From Planctomycetota bacterium (lineage in GTDB: Bacteria; Planctomycetota; Planctomycetia; Pirellulales; Thermoguttaceae): a DNA stretch of 64,000 nucleotides. A program made the position numbers and the translations under genes. The notes below the pieces were generated by a model that saw only the letters and a list, made by a program, of their open reading frames with translations, was not told the origin of the DNA and ran no database searches. The stretch lies in the NCBI GenBank assembly GCA_029550925.1, contig JAKPGL010000111.1, positions 1 through 64,000 on the forward strand, in the 5' to 3' direction. Shown here piece by piece: positions 1 through 7,535 of this stretch (position 1 is its first letter; each line of letters opens with the position of its first letter).

Positions 1-209
1 CTGGCCAGAGTGCTCTGGAAATAGATGGCCAGTGTGCGAGTGGCGCCCAACAAGGCCGGGTCTAAGCGCTGGATCTGTTCTGCCGAGAGCACCACCGAAA
101 GCACTGGCGGCGGTTTGCCCCACACCACCAGCGCCGTCAACACCACCCCGGCAAAGGCCAGTTGCACTGCCGCCGAGACCGTCAGCCCCACTGCACCGAT
201 CCAAAGCAT
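1..209 (-). CDS. Membrane protein of unknown function, 5' part only
   Basis: A gene on the minus strand enters from the left edge. Its ATG at 209 is preceded by AAGGAGAT about 7 bases upstream, and the frame stays open for 69 codons to the end of the window. The visible N terminus (MLWIGAVGLTVSAAVQLAFA...) is a single hydrophobic segment followed by WGKPPPVL and a polar stretch, so it looks like a signal anchor or the first membrane helix. No family can be named from this fragment. It is divergent from the Tat-signal gene at 399. Confidence 0.6.
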   Translation of the reverse strand, partial: MLWIGAVGLTVSAAVQLAFAGVVLTALVVWGKPPPVLSVVLSAEQIQRLDPALLGATRTLAIYFQSTLA

Positions 210-349
210 TGGCTTATCTCCTTGAAAGGGATGATCTATTATTGAACTTTTGTTTACTATATCGCCTATAGGTTTTCCCCGTTTCATGGCCCCGGCAAAA
301 CACGGATTCGCAGGTCTGGAATGGAGAAATCTTTCTGCTCAGCAGGTAC

Positions 350-372
350 AATGGTATAACCATCTTACCATT
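350..372. promoter_or_regulatory. Perfect 7-bp inverted repeat upstream of the gene at 399
   Basis: AATGGTA (350-356) and TACCATT (366-372) are separated by 9 bases and lie 27 bases before the ATG at 399. The symmetry would suit a dimeric regulator or a small hairpin. No regulator is known, so operator function is only inferred. Confidence 0.25.
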
Positions 373-398
373 TCTGGCATCCGGGGAAGGAGATCATT

Positions 399-1991
399 AT
401 GTGTACACACTGCATGAATCGTCGAGAGTTTCACACCATAGCCGGGGCGGGGTTGGCGGGAGGGGCATGGGGGTTGGCCTCGGTTTGGGCCGGACAGGAG
501 GCGGCCAAAAGCACTGGACCAGAAGGCGGGAATGTTCCATCGGGAAAACAGGCGGAGGTGGTTTGGGACCCGGATCGTACGCCGGTGTGCACGGGGCGGC
601 CTTTGCGGGTACAGCCCGTGCTGGCTCATGCCCTCCTGGAGCGGAGAGAAAAAACCTCCTGGCGGTCCTGGAGCGAGATTATCAACCAGCCGGCCGCGGT
701 GGAAGAGCTCCAACGGATCGGCAAAGAACTCCAGCAGTTGGAGGCCCGGGCGGATTTTCCCCTGAAACTGCTGGAGCCGGTGAAGGTAACCAATTTGGAG
801 GAGGCGGCCAACGTACAGAAGGGCCAGTTCGATGTCGTCCTGCTTTATGCAGCTTCCAACGCCGGTTTGTTTCGAGCCTGTTGTACGGCGGATCCAAAGC
901 AGGACACCATTGTTTTTGTTCGGCATAAATCCGGCCCGACGTATTATGGGTATGAATGCCTGGGCGTTCGGTTTTTCCCGCCCGGAGGGCCGGAACTGTG
1001 GCAGCAGAACTCGGCCGCTAACCACGGCGGGGTAACCCTGGACGATGTGGTCGTCGATGATTATGACGAGGTCCTGTGGCGGCTTCGGGCGCTTTACGGG
1101 CTGAACAATTTTATCGGCCAACGGATTGTCGCCTTAGGCGGGGCGGGCGGTAAATACGATCCGGCGGCGCCTCAGGTAGCCCGAGAGCGATACCAACTGC
1201 AAATCATCGAGGTTTCGTACCAGCAGTTGGCCGATCGGCTCAAAACCCTCTTGGCCGAGCCTAAGGCCCAAACCCGATACAAGTCATGGACCGACCGGTA
1301 TTTGGCCATCCCTCAGACCCGGCTCGAAACCCAACGAGAGTTTATCGAACGGGCATTTGCCCTTTATGAGGTGTTTCGGCAATGGTTGGCGGAGCACGAG
1401 GCCCCGGCCATTACGATCAACGCCTGTATGGGGACGATTCTGGGAGTGTCGAACACGACGGCTTGTATGGCGCTGAGCTGGCTGAACGACGAGGGCTACC
1501 TGGCCTTCTGCGAATCGGATTTTGTGGCGATTCCGCCGGGGATTTTGCTGCATTATATTTCGGGTAAACCGGTCTTTTTGCACAATTCCACTTTCCCCCA
1601 TCGGCGGATGGTTACCTGCGCGCATTGCACCACCCCGCGCCGGATGGACGGCCGGCGGTACGAACCGGTCCGAGTGATGACGCATTATGAGTCGGATTTT
1701 GGAGCAGCGCCGAAGATCGAGATGCCGATCGGGCAACTGGTCTGCGCCATCAGCCCCGAATATACTAAGCCGCGTTGGGTGGGCATCAGGGGCGTGGTCC
1801 GCGACAACCCCAACTTTGCCATTTGCCGAAGCCAACAAGACGTGGAAATCCAGGGCCGCTGGCAACGCCTCATCCCTGAAGCCCGTGATTCCCATTGGCT
1901 GATGGTGTACGGGGATTATCTGCAAGAGGTGGGCTACGCCGTGCACAAAATCGGCCTTCAATGGGACAACACCGCCCAGACAGATGCGTAA
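399..1991 (+). CDS. Tat-exported protein resembling sugar isomerases
   Basis: The 530-aa product starts with a twin-arginine signal (NRREFHTIAGAGLAG, arginines at 8-9) and so should be folded before export. The start at 399 is set by GGGGAAGGAG about 6-10 bases upstream; an internal Met at residue 6 is the alternative. The C-terminal third (NACMGTIL, then ACMALSWLNDEGYLAFCESD) resembles the conserved core of the L-fucose/L-arabinose isomerase-like superfamily, where the Glu/Asp and later His residues bind metal. That assignment is by pattern and is not certain; it could be a non-enzymatic homologue. It is followed by an FGE-like gene 96 bases downstream, also predicted to act outside the cytoplasm. 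Confidence 0.6.
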   Translation: MCTHCMNRREFHTIAGAGLAGGAWGLASVWAGQEAAKSTGPEGGNVPSGKQAEVVWDPDRTPVCTGRPLRVQPVLAHALLERREKTSWRSWSEIINQPAAVEELQRIGKELQQLEARADFPLKLLEPVKVTNLEEAANVQKGQFDVVLLYAASNAGLFRACCTADPKQDTIVFVRHKSGPTYYGYECLGVRFFPPGGPELWQQNSAANHGGVTLDDVVVDDYDEVLWRLRALYGLNNFIGQRIVALGGAGGKYDPAAPQVARERYQLQIIEVSYQQLADRLKTLLAEPKAQTRYKSWTDRYLAIPQTRLETQREFIERAFALYEVFRQWLAEHEAPAITINACMGTILGVSNTTACMALSWLNDEGYLAFCESDFVAIPPGILLHYISGKPVFLHNSTFPHRRMVTCAHCTTPRRMDGRRYEPVRVMTHYESDFGAAPKIEMPIGQLVCAISPEYTKPRWVGIRGVVRDNPNFAICRSQQDVEIQGRWQRLIPEARDSHWLMVYGDYLQEVGYAVHKIGLQWDNTAQTDA

Positions 1992-2087
1992 GACTGTTTC
2001 GAGAGAATCTTAGACTTCAGTTCCTTGGCGATCTTCTTTTGCCTAAGGAAGAGAATCTCCATTTTTCCTGTGAAAGGAGATAGAAGG

Positions 2088-3701
2088 ATGCACATGGCTT
2101 TTTTTGTCATTGTACTTGCGGCGGCGGGTGCCGAAGAGAAACTGGCTCCGGCCGCAGAAGAGACCCGCCGGATGCACCAGATGGTGTTGATTCCAGCGGG
2201 CGAGTTTCTGATGGGGACTAGTCCGGAGGAGACGGAATCGCTGGCCAAACAGTATGGGGTCCATCCAACCCATTTTCTTACCGAATCGCCGCAGCGGAAA
2301 GTGGATGTAGAGGCCTTTGCCATGGACCGGTTTCCGGTAACCAATGCCCAGTACAAGCGGTTTGTGGATGCCACCGGGCATCGGCCGCCGCTGTATTGGG
2401 AGGGGCGAAATTTTCCCGACGGCATGGCCGATCATCCAGTCGTTTGGGTCAATTGGCACGATGCCGACGCTTATGCCCGCTGGGTGGGTTTGCGCCTGCC
2501 GACCGAAGCGGAATGGGAAAAGGCAGCCCGGGGGACCGATGGCCGACAGTATCCTTGGGGCAACCAGTGGCAGCCGGAGGCTGTCCGGCTGGAAGAACCT
2601 TTGCAGCCCAGGGCGCAACTTTTGACCCATCCAGTCGGCGCCTATTCGGCCGGGGCCAGCGTATATGGGGTGTTGGACCTTTGCGGCAACGTGGCCGAGT
2701 GGACCAGCACTACTTCCCAGGCCCCGGATCCGGAGCGGCAATGGGCCTGGTATGTGATCAAAGGAGCGGGCCTACCGCTTCGAGAAAAATACAACTATCG
2801 GTGTGCGGCCCGGAATTTTTCGGCCCATACCAGTCGGATGCATCCCTGGCTTGGGTTTCGCTGCGCCGGCCCGGCCCAGTTGGGTAAACCGGCAGAGGCA
2901 CTGCCGCCTTTGCAGGCAAAAGCAGGCCCAATTCCTGCGGTGGAAGGCCCCCGGACGGAACTAATGGGCAAAGAGCCAATCCGTGTCGAAGGCATCCAAG
3001 GGGCGCATTTTGCCCAGATTTTTGTTCCCGCATTTCCCGAGGGCCATTTTGGTATGAATGTGCCGGAACAGGTGCAGGCGGAGGATTTGGCCCTCGGTTG
3101 GTCCATGCCGCACGAAGGCATCCGCTGGACCAAGCAAGAAAACGGGACGGCTGAATATACCTGCCGATTTCCGGGCAAGGCGGAGCTACGAGTTCGGCTG
3201 GAGCCGGGGGCGGATGTGGTGGTGCTCCGACTAGAACTTAAGAATCTTACCGACAAGCCGTGGCGGCGGGTGTTCACGAATACCTGCTTGAATAATCACC
3301 CTTCGCCCTATTTTGTGGATCCGGAGCGGGTACGCAGCTTTGTCTGGACGGATGACGGGCCGACCTCGATGTTACGAATGCCGATTGCTCCCCGGAGCGG
3401 TGAACCGCTGCATGGCGGGTGGGGCGTGGCGGCGCCGAATCAAAAGGCCCCGGCTGGCGGGCCCCTGATCCGCTATCCTTTCTTATTCGTCCGGAGCCGA
3501 GATGGACAGTGGATCGTGGCCCACACCACCGGCGAAGGTACCGGTGTAGGCAGCAACGCCCATTATTCCTGCCTGCACGCCAACCCGGCCTGGCCTGAGA
3601 TTCCGCCCGGCCAGAGCCGATCGGTGGTCAGCCGACTGTACTTCCTCCGCAGGGGCCCCGAAGACCTGCTAGTCCGATGGAAAAAAGACTTCGGGAAATA
3701 A
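2088..3701 (+). CDS. Secreted FGE/SUMF1-fold protein with an extra C-terminal domain
   Basis: The ATG at 2088 follows AAAGGAGA with 8-base spacing, so the longer frame upstream is not used; the product has 537 aa and a short hydrophobic signal. Residues about 25-270 form a formylglycine-generating-enzyme/sulfatase-modifying domain: MVLIPAGEFLMG, FPVTNAQYKRF, RLPTEAEWEKAARG, YPWGN, LCGNVAEWT and a terminal GFRCAG. In true FGE two copper-binding cysteines sit five residues apart before AAR; here the second (YRCAAR) is kept and the first is Lys, so oxidase activity is doubtful. Residues about 290-537 are a beta-rich domain of unknown role. Planctomycetes have many sulfatases and FGE-fold paralogues, most without known function. 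Confidence 0.8.
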   Translation: MHMAFFVIVLAAAGAEEKLAPAAEETRRMHQMVLIPAGEFLMGTSPEETESLAKQYGVHPTHFLTESPQRKVDVEAFAMDRFPVTNAQYKRFVDATGHRPPLYWEGRNFPDGMADHPVVWVNWHDADAYARWVGLRLPTEAEWEKAARGTDGRQYPWGNQWQPEAVRLEEPLQPRAQLLTHPVGAYSAGASVYGVLDLCGNVAEWTSTTSQAPDPERQWAWYVIKGAGLPLREKYNYRCAARNFSAHTSRMHPWLGFRCAGPAQLGKPAEALPPLQAKAGPIPAVEGPRTELMGKEPIRVEGIQGAHFAQIFVPAFPEGHFGMNVPEQVQAEDLALGWSMPHEGIRWTKQENGTAEYTCRFPGKAELRVRLEPGADVVVLRLELKNLTDKPWRRVFTNTCLNNHPSPYFVDPERVRSFVWTDDGPTSMLRMPIAPRSGEPLHGGWGVAAPNQKAPAGGPLIRYPFLFVRSRDGQWIVAHTTGEGTGVGSNAHYSCLHANPAWPEIPPGQSRSVVSRLYFLRRGPEDLLVRWKKDFGK

Positions 3702-3804
3702 CCCCAGAACGATAAATCTCCCTTGAATGGGCCGGCTTCTCATCCCCGGGCAAGCAGGGTTCCAGTCTATGAATGCGGGTGGGGCGTCTGCAGTCCCAAC
3801 ATTG

Positions 3805-3821
3805 GCGAACGAGACGTTCGC
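3805..3821. terminator. Hairpin between convergent genes
   Basis: GCGAACG (3805-3811) and CGTTCGC (3815-3821) form a 7-bp stem with a 3-base loop, between the stop of the FGE-like gene at 3701 and the stop of the DUF1559 gene at 3836. There is no T-run on either side, so it may act as an RNA end-stabiliser or weak bidirectional terminator. Confidence 0.35.
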
Positions 3822-3835
3822 ACTTCCAGCAGGAT

Positions 3836-4825
3836 TTACGGCAGTTTGGATCCATCGACCACTTCGCCGCCGTTGATCGTAGAAATGGCCTTGAAAGTGG
3901 CCAGGTCGATGCTGTCGGAGATGAAGCGGACGGAGCCGTCGGCAAAAAGACAATTCACCCCGCCGGGATGGAAGCTGTTGGCGTGCCAGGGATTCCAGCG
4001 GTAACTGTTCGGCGTGTAGTCGAAATAGACGGCGGAGTGGACATGCATTCCTCGGCTGGATTCAGCGCCCATATCTTGTTCGCCCGCAGAGGGGCCTTGA
4101 TGGTTTTTGTACCTCCGGCCCCAGACTTCGCAGACCATGGCCGTATTGCTGGTCCCGTCGGTAATATCGCCAATGCGGGTGGCTGAATCGTTGAAAAACA
4201 TTCCGTTGTGCCCGTTGCAATGCCCGTAGGTGCCGCAACTGGTCCCGTCGGGATGCGGCAACAAAGAGCCTTCGTTGGAACCGTGGACGGCAAAGTAGTG
4301 TAAGATACGAGCCCGGTCTTTTTCGTTGCTCCAGGGGGTGGTCAGCCCCCGATAAGGATCACTAGGACAAAGAAATAATGGATATTCCCCTTGCATGATC
4401 TCTCGATTTCTCTCGGAATCATATTGAGGTGTGAAGCCGAACTCCAGGCGGTCATACTGCGGTTGCATTTCCACAAAGGGAAAGATCAGGTTTTCCCAGC
4501 AGCCGATAAAGCAGTTCCAGCAGCAATGGGGGCAAGAGCCTTGGACCGCCTTGGCGTGGATTTCCGCCGGTGGGAAAACTTTGCGGGCGCTTTCGTAGTT
4601 CAGAAGTCCCAGGCCGATCTGTTTGAGGTTATTGGTGCATTGGACGCGTCGGGCCGCCTCGCGGGCCGCCTGCACCGCAGGCAACAAAAGAGCAATCAAA
4701 ATCCCAATAATGGCAATAACCACCAAGAGTTCCACCAGGGTGAATCCGCCGCCGGGTTTTTGCCGCCGGTGGACAAAAACCCTAAGAAGACCTCCAATAA
4801 CCGGTCTAATTTTCTCTCGGTTCAT
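3836..4825 (-). CDS. DUF1559 protein with prepilin-type N terminus
   Basis: The 329-aa product is a typical planctomycete DUF1559 protein. The ATG at 4825 has AAAAGGAGAG upstream; the longer reading frame lacks a site. The prepilin motif [19 protein letters not shown] gives a cleavage point after residue 27 with Glu at +5, followed by the conserved [14 protein letters not shown]. The C terminus has the family H-x9-DG signature ([16 protein letters not shown]). Such proteins are processed like type II secretion pseudopilins; genomes carry dozens of copies and their role is unknown. A Cys-rich stretch near residue 105 ([12 protein letters not shown]) is unusual and could bind metal or form disulfides. 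It lies 114 bases downstream of a lipoprotein gene on the same strand, a common pairing in this phylum. Confidence 0.93.
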   Translation of the reverse strand: MNREKIRPVIGGLLRVFVHRRQKPGGGFTLVELLVVIAIIGILIALLLPAVQAAREAARRVQCTNNLKQIGLGLLNYESARKVFPPAEIHAKAVQGSCPHCCWNCFIGCWENLIFPFVEMQPQYDRLEFGFTPQYDSERNREIMQGEYPLFLCPSDPYRGLTTPWSNEKDRARILHYFAVHGSNEGSLLPHPDGTSCGTYGHCNGHNGMFFNDSATRIGDITDGTSNTAMVCEVWGRRYKNHQGPSAGEQDMGAESSRGMHVHSAVYFDYTPNSYRWNPWHANSFHPGGVNCLFADGSVRFISDSIDLATFKAISTINGGEVVDGSKLP

Positions 4826-4939
4826 GCGTCCAACTCTCCTTTTGTAAAAAGGCAACTCCCACGACAAGATCAATGGTCCATGGCCAAACACCTTCCCTTC
4901 CTTCATACTCCGGTAAAAACTTCGTTTCTCCCAGAGTTT

Positions 4940-5404
4940 TTACCGGGAACGAAGTTCGATGTTGAAGTCGTTCTTTTCACCGGCTTTGACTTCAAAACTC
5001 AAGCCGGAGGTATTTTCGTTTTCGTACTTGGTGGGGATCAAGGAAGGCTCTTTTCCTTCCTCCTGAGGAGTTTTGGCCTCTTGGCGGGCGCGGATGCGGA
5101 CCTTATGATGGCCGAGGACGGCGCCGGGCTGTTGTGCCGTCTGGAGAGTGAATCGTCCGTCCGAGCCGATCTGGCCGACCGCGGTGGGGCCTTTGGTCCC
5201 TTTGGATTCGTCGGGGATAAAGGTTACCGTGCCGCGAGGCAGGGGATTGCCGTCCAAGGTTACTTTGCCCGACACGGAGGCTAGCGGCGGCAACTTAGCC
5301 CCACTGCCGCCGCAGCCCGCCAGAAAGCCCACAAACACAATCGCCGCCACGCCCACCAACAGAACTCCCTGGACCAAAACGCTACTTTTTGCCGTATGGT
5401 TCAT
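4940..5404 (-). CDS. Planctomycete lipoprotein with carboxypeptidase-regulatory-like fold
   Basis: The 154-aa protein has an N-terminal hydrophobic signal ending in a lipobox (FLAG/C, Cys31), so it should be lipid-anchored. The mature part contains VSGKVTLDGNPLPRGTVTFIP, the usual start of the transthyretin-like/carboxypeptidase regulatory fold seen in many planctomycete lipoproteins, followed by GRFTLQTAQQPGAVLGHHKVRI. Such genes very often sit next to DUF1559 genes, as here (downstream, same strand). Function is not known; a periplasmic binding or structural role is possible. Confidence 0.85.
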   Translation of the reverse strand: MNHTAKSSVLVQGVLLVGVAAIVFVGFLAGCGGSGAKLPPLASVSGKVTLDGNPLPRGTVTFIPDESKGTKGPTAVGQIGSDGRFTLQTAQQPGAVLGHHKVRIRARQEAKTPQEEGKEPSLIPTKYENENTSGLSFEVKAGEKNDFNIELRSR

Positions 5405-5627
5405 CCGCCTACCCTCGAATCAAGAAAGAAATTGACTCCTCTCAGGTCGAAATGGGCTCTTCTAAAGAAACTCCCCCAAAATCCTTCCCAACTAAAGTAT
5501 CCTGAGAAAAACAGATATTGTCAAGCGGATTGCTACTCAAAAGTCCGGTAAAATGGCTTAAAATATATGGGCATGCCGCATTTCCAAAGTCGATCTTCCT
5601 TCTTTCTTATCCCCAAGGAGCAAGCCG

Positions 5628-6638
5628 ATGAACGAACAATGGACTCGGCGAGGTTTTGTGAAAAAATCGTTATTGGGAACAGCCGGATTGGCAATGGCGT
5701 CCGCATCTCAAACGTCTCTAGCGTCCGCCGCCGAGCAGGCTGCTCCGTCGGAGACAACTCACCAGCCCGCCCAGCCGCCCCACCAAGCCAAAGAGCAAGT
5801 GCCGAAAGGGAAACTGGGCCGTCTTCAGATCGGACGGTTGCTTCTGGGCGGCAACCTGCTGACCCACTATACCCACAGCCGGGACCTCCGCTATGTCTAT
5901 ACCCTAACCCAGCACTACAACACCAAGGAGAAGATTTTCGAGACAATGGCTTTGGCCGAGACGCACGGCGTCAACGCTTTGGTGATCCACACCGCCCCCG
6001 GAGTGCTGGAGATGCTCAAGGAGTATCGCCAGAAGCATGGCGGCCGAATGCACTGGATTATTTGTCCAACGGCCGAGATGAAACCGGGGCTCAAAGAGTT
6101 TAAAGAACAGGTCGAAAAGATGATCGACTTCGGCACCGACGCCATCTATATCTGGGGTGTGCGGGCCGACGCCCTGGTAGGCCAAGGCGAGCCGGAATTG
6201 ATCGCCCAGGCGGTGGAACAGGTGAAATCCAAAGGCGTCCTATGCGGTGTCGGCGGACATGACCTGCGGGTTGTCCAGGAATGCGAGCGTCTGAAAGCGC
6301 CCGCTGACTTCTACATCAAAACCCTCCACCATCATCAATATCCCACCGGGCCGAAACCGGAACAAATTACCGGCCCGACGGCCGAGATCCCCGGCTACTG
6401 GTGCAGTCATCCGAAGGAGACCATTGAATTTATGGAAAAAGTGGAGAAGCCGTGGATTGCCTTCAAGGTGATGGCGGCGGGGGCCATTCCGCCGGCCAAT
6501 GCGTTTCGATATGTCATTCGGGGCGGGGCGGACTTCGTCTTGGCCGGAATGTTCGATTTCGAAATTGCTGAAGATGTGCGAATATTCAACCAAATCTTGG
6601 CCGAAAACCCCAAACGCACCCGCCCGTGGCGCGCATGA
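5628..6638 (+). CDS. Tat-exported TIM-barrel protein, aldo/keto-reductase-like
   Basis: The 336-aa protein starts with a twin-arginine signal (TRRGFVKKSLLGTAGLAMA). AAGGAG lies 9 bases before the ATG. After a Pro/Gln-rich linker (about 40-65) comes GRLQIGRLLLGGNLL, then alternating strands and helices with HGVNALVIHTAPG, DAIYIWGVRAD and a terminal GGADFVLAGMFDFEIAEDV, as in a TIM barrel. Planctomycetes carry several such Tat-signal proteins related in fold to aldo/keto reductases. The standard catalytic tetrad cannot be placed with confidence, so enzymatic activity is uncertain. It stands alone, divergent from the lipoprotein at 5404. Confidence 0.6.
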   Translation: MNEQWTRRGFVKKSLLGTAGLAMASASQTSLASAAEQAAPSETTHQPAQPPHQAKEQVPKGKLGRLQIGRLLLGGNLLTHYTHSRDLRYVYTLTQHYNTKEKIFETMALAETHGVNALVIHTAPGVLEMLKEYRQKHGGRMHWIICPTAEMKPGLKEFKEQVEKMIDFGTDAIYIWGVRADALVGQGEPELIAQAVEQVKSKGVLCGVGGHDLRVVQECERLKAPADFYIKTLHHHQYPTGPKPEQITGPTAEIPGYWCSHPKETIEFMEKVEKPWIAFKVMAAGAIPPANAFRYVIRGGADFVLAGMFDFEIAEDVRIFNQILAENPKRTRPWRA

Positions 6639-6723
6639 ACCTCGGCAAACGCGGGGTGTTCTGATCCGCAAGAGGTTGGTGAACGGGGCCTCCGCGCACC
6701 TTGTCATTGCACATGGTCATTTT

Positions 6724-7407
6724 TTAGGGGGATTCCAAGGTGCGGCCGAAAGTAACGGGCTGAATCACCGCCTCGGCCAGACGGCGCAAGAACTCTTTGC
6801 GTGGAATCGCTGTAGCCCCCATCCGCTTGAGGTGCGGGGAAAGTTCCTGCACATCCAGGAGTTGGTAGCCGCGGGCTTGAAGATGGCGGACTAAATAGAC
6901 CAGAGCCACCTTCGAGGCGTCGGAGACCAGATGGAACATGGACTCCGCCGAGAAGGCGGCGCCCACGGCCACGCCGTAAATTCCGCCTACCAATCGCCCC
7001 TCGAGCCAGACTTCCAGCGAATGGGCGTGGCCCAGATGGTGCAGGCGGTTGTAGGCCCGGATCATGGCCGGGGTGATCCAGGTGGCCCCACGACGGCCTG
7101 GGGCCTCGGCACAGGCACGGATGACCGCATCAAAATTCCGATCCGCGGTGATCTCGAATCGCCGTTTTCGCAAGGTACGGTGTAGGCTTCGGGAGATGTG
7201 CAGTCGGTCGAACTCTAGGATGGCCCGTGGGTCTAGGGAAACCCAGGGGATCGGCCACCAATCTGGCCCGCAAGGCCAAGGGAAGATGCCGTGGCGGTAT
7301 GCGTCCAAAAGCCAATCGGGAGAAAGTCGCCCCCCGATGGCCACCAGGCCGGTTTCGTCGGCCAATTCCGCCGAGGGAAAATAGCGCGAAGGAGGCAGTT
7401 GGCCCAT
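6724..7407 (-). CDS. aat: Leucyl/phenylalanyl-tRNA-protein transferase
   Basis: This is the N-end rule enzyme that adds Leu or Phe from aminoacyl-tRNA to proteins with N-terminal Arg or Lys, marking them for ClpS/ClpAP. The family landmarks are in order: GLVAIGGRLSPDWLLDAYRHG, GIFPWP, TWITPAMIRAYNRLHHLG, HSLEVWLEGRLVGGIYG, AESMFHLVSDASKVAL and LLDVQELSPHLKRMGA. The ATG at 7407 gives 227 aa, matching the family's usual N terminus; a GTG at 7467 in the same frame is possible but would add 20 atypical residues. No strong ribosome site precedes either. It is monocistronic and faces the EF-G-like gene upstream on the same strand. Confidence 0.92.
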   Translation of the reverse strand: MGQLPPSRYFPSAELADETGLVAIGGRLSPDWLLDAYRHGIFPWPCGPDWWPIPWVSLDPRAILEFDRLHISRSLHRTLRKRRFEITADRNFDAVIRACAEAPGRRGATWITPAMIRAYNRLHHLGHAHSLEVWLEGRLVGGIYGVAVGAAFSAESMFHLVSDASKVALVYLVRHLQARGYQLLDVQELSPHLKRMGATAIPRKEFLRRLAEAVIQPVTFGRTLESP

Positions 7408-7535
7408 GGGGATCGGACTTTGGGGGAATGAGGAAAGTAATTCCAGAGAGCCCCACAGACAATACACCTTTATCCACTATTCCCGCCCTACCATCTGGAA
7501 GGCGGCGAAAGCGGCCGAAGCGGGGCCGGTCGAGA

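Noticed and set aside
339-1121. Long minus-strand frame opposite the Tat-signal gene
   Set aside because: Antisense shadow of the gene at 399; Pro/Arg-rich and without ribosome site.
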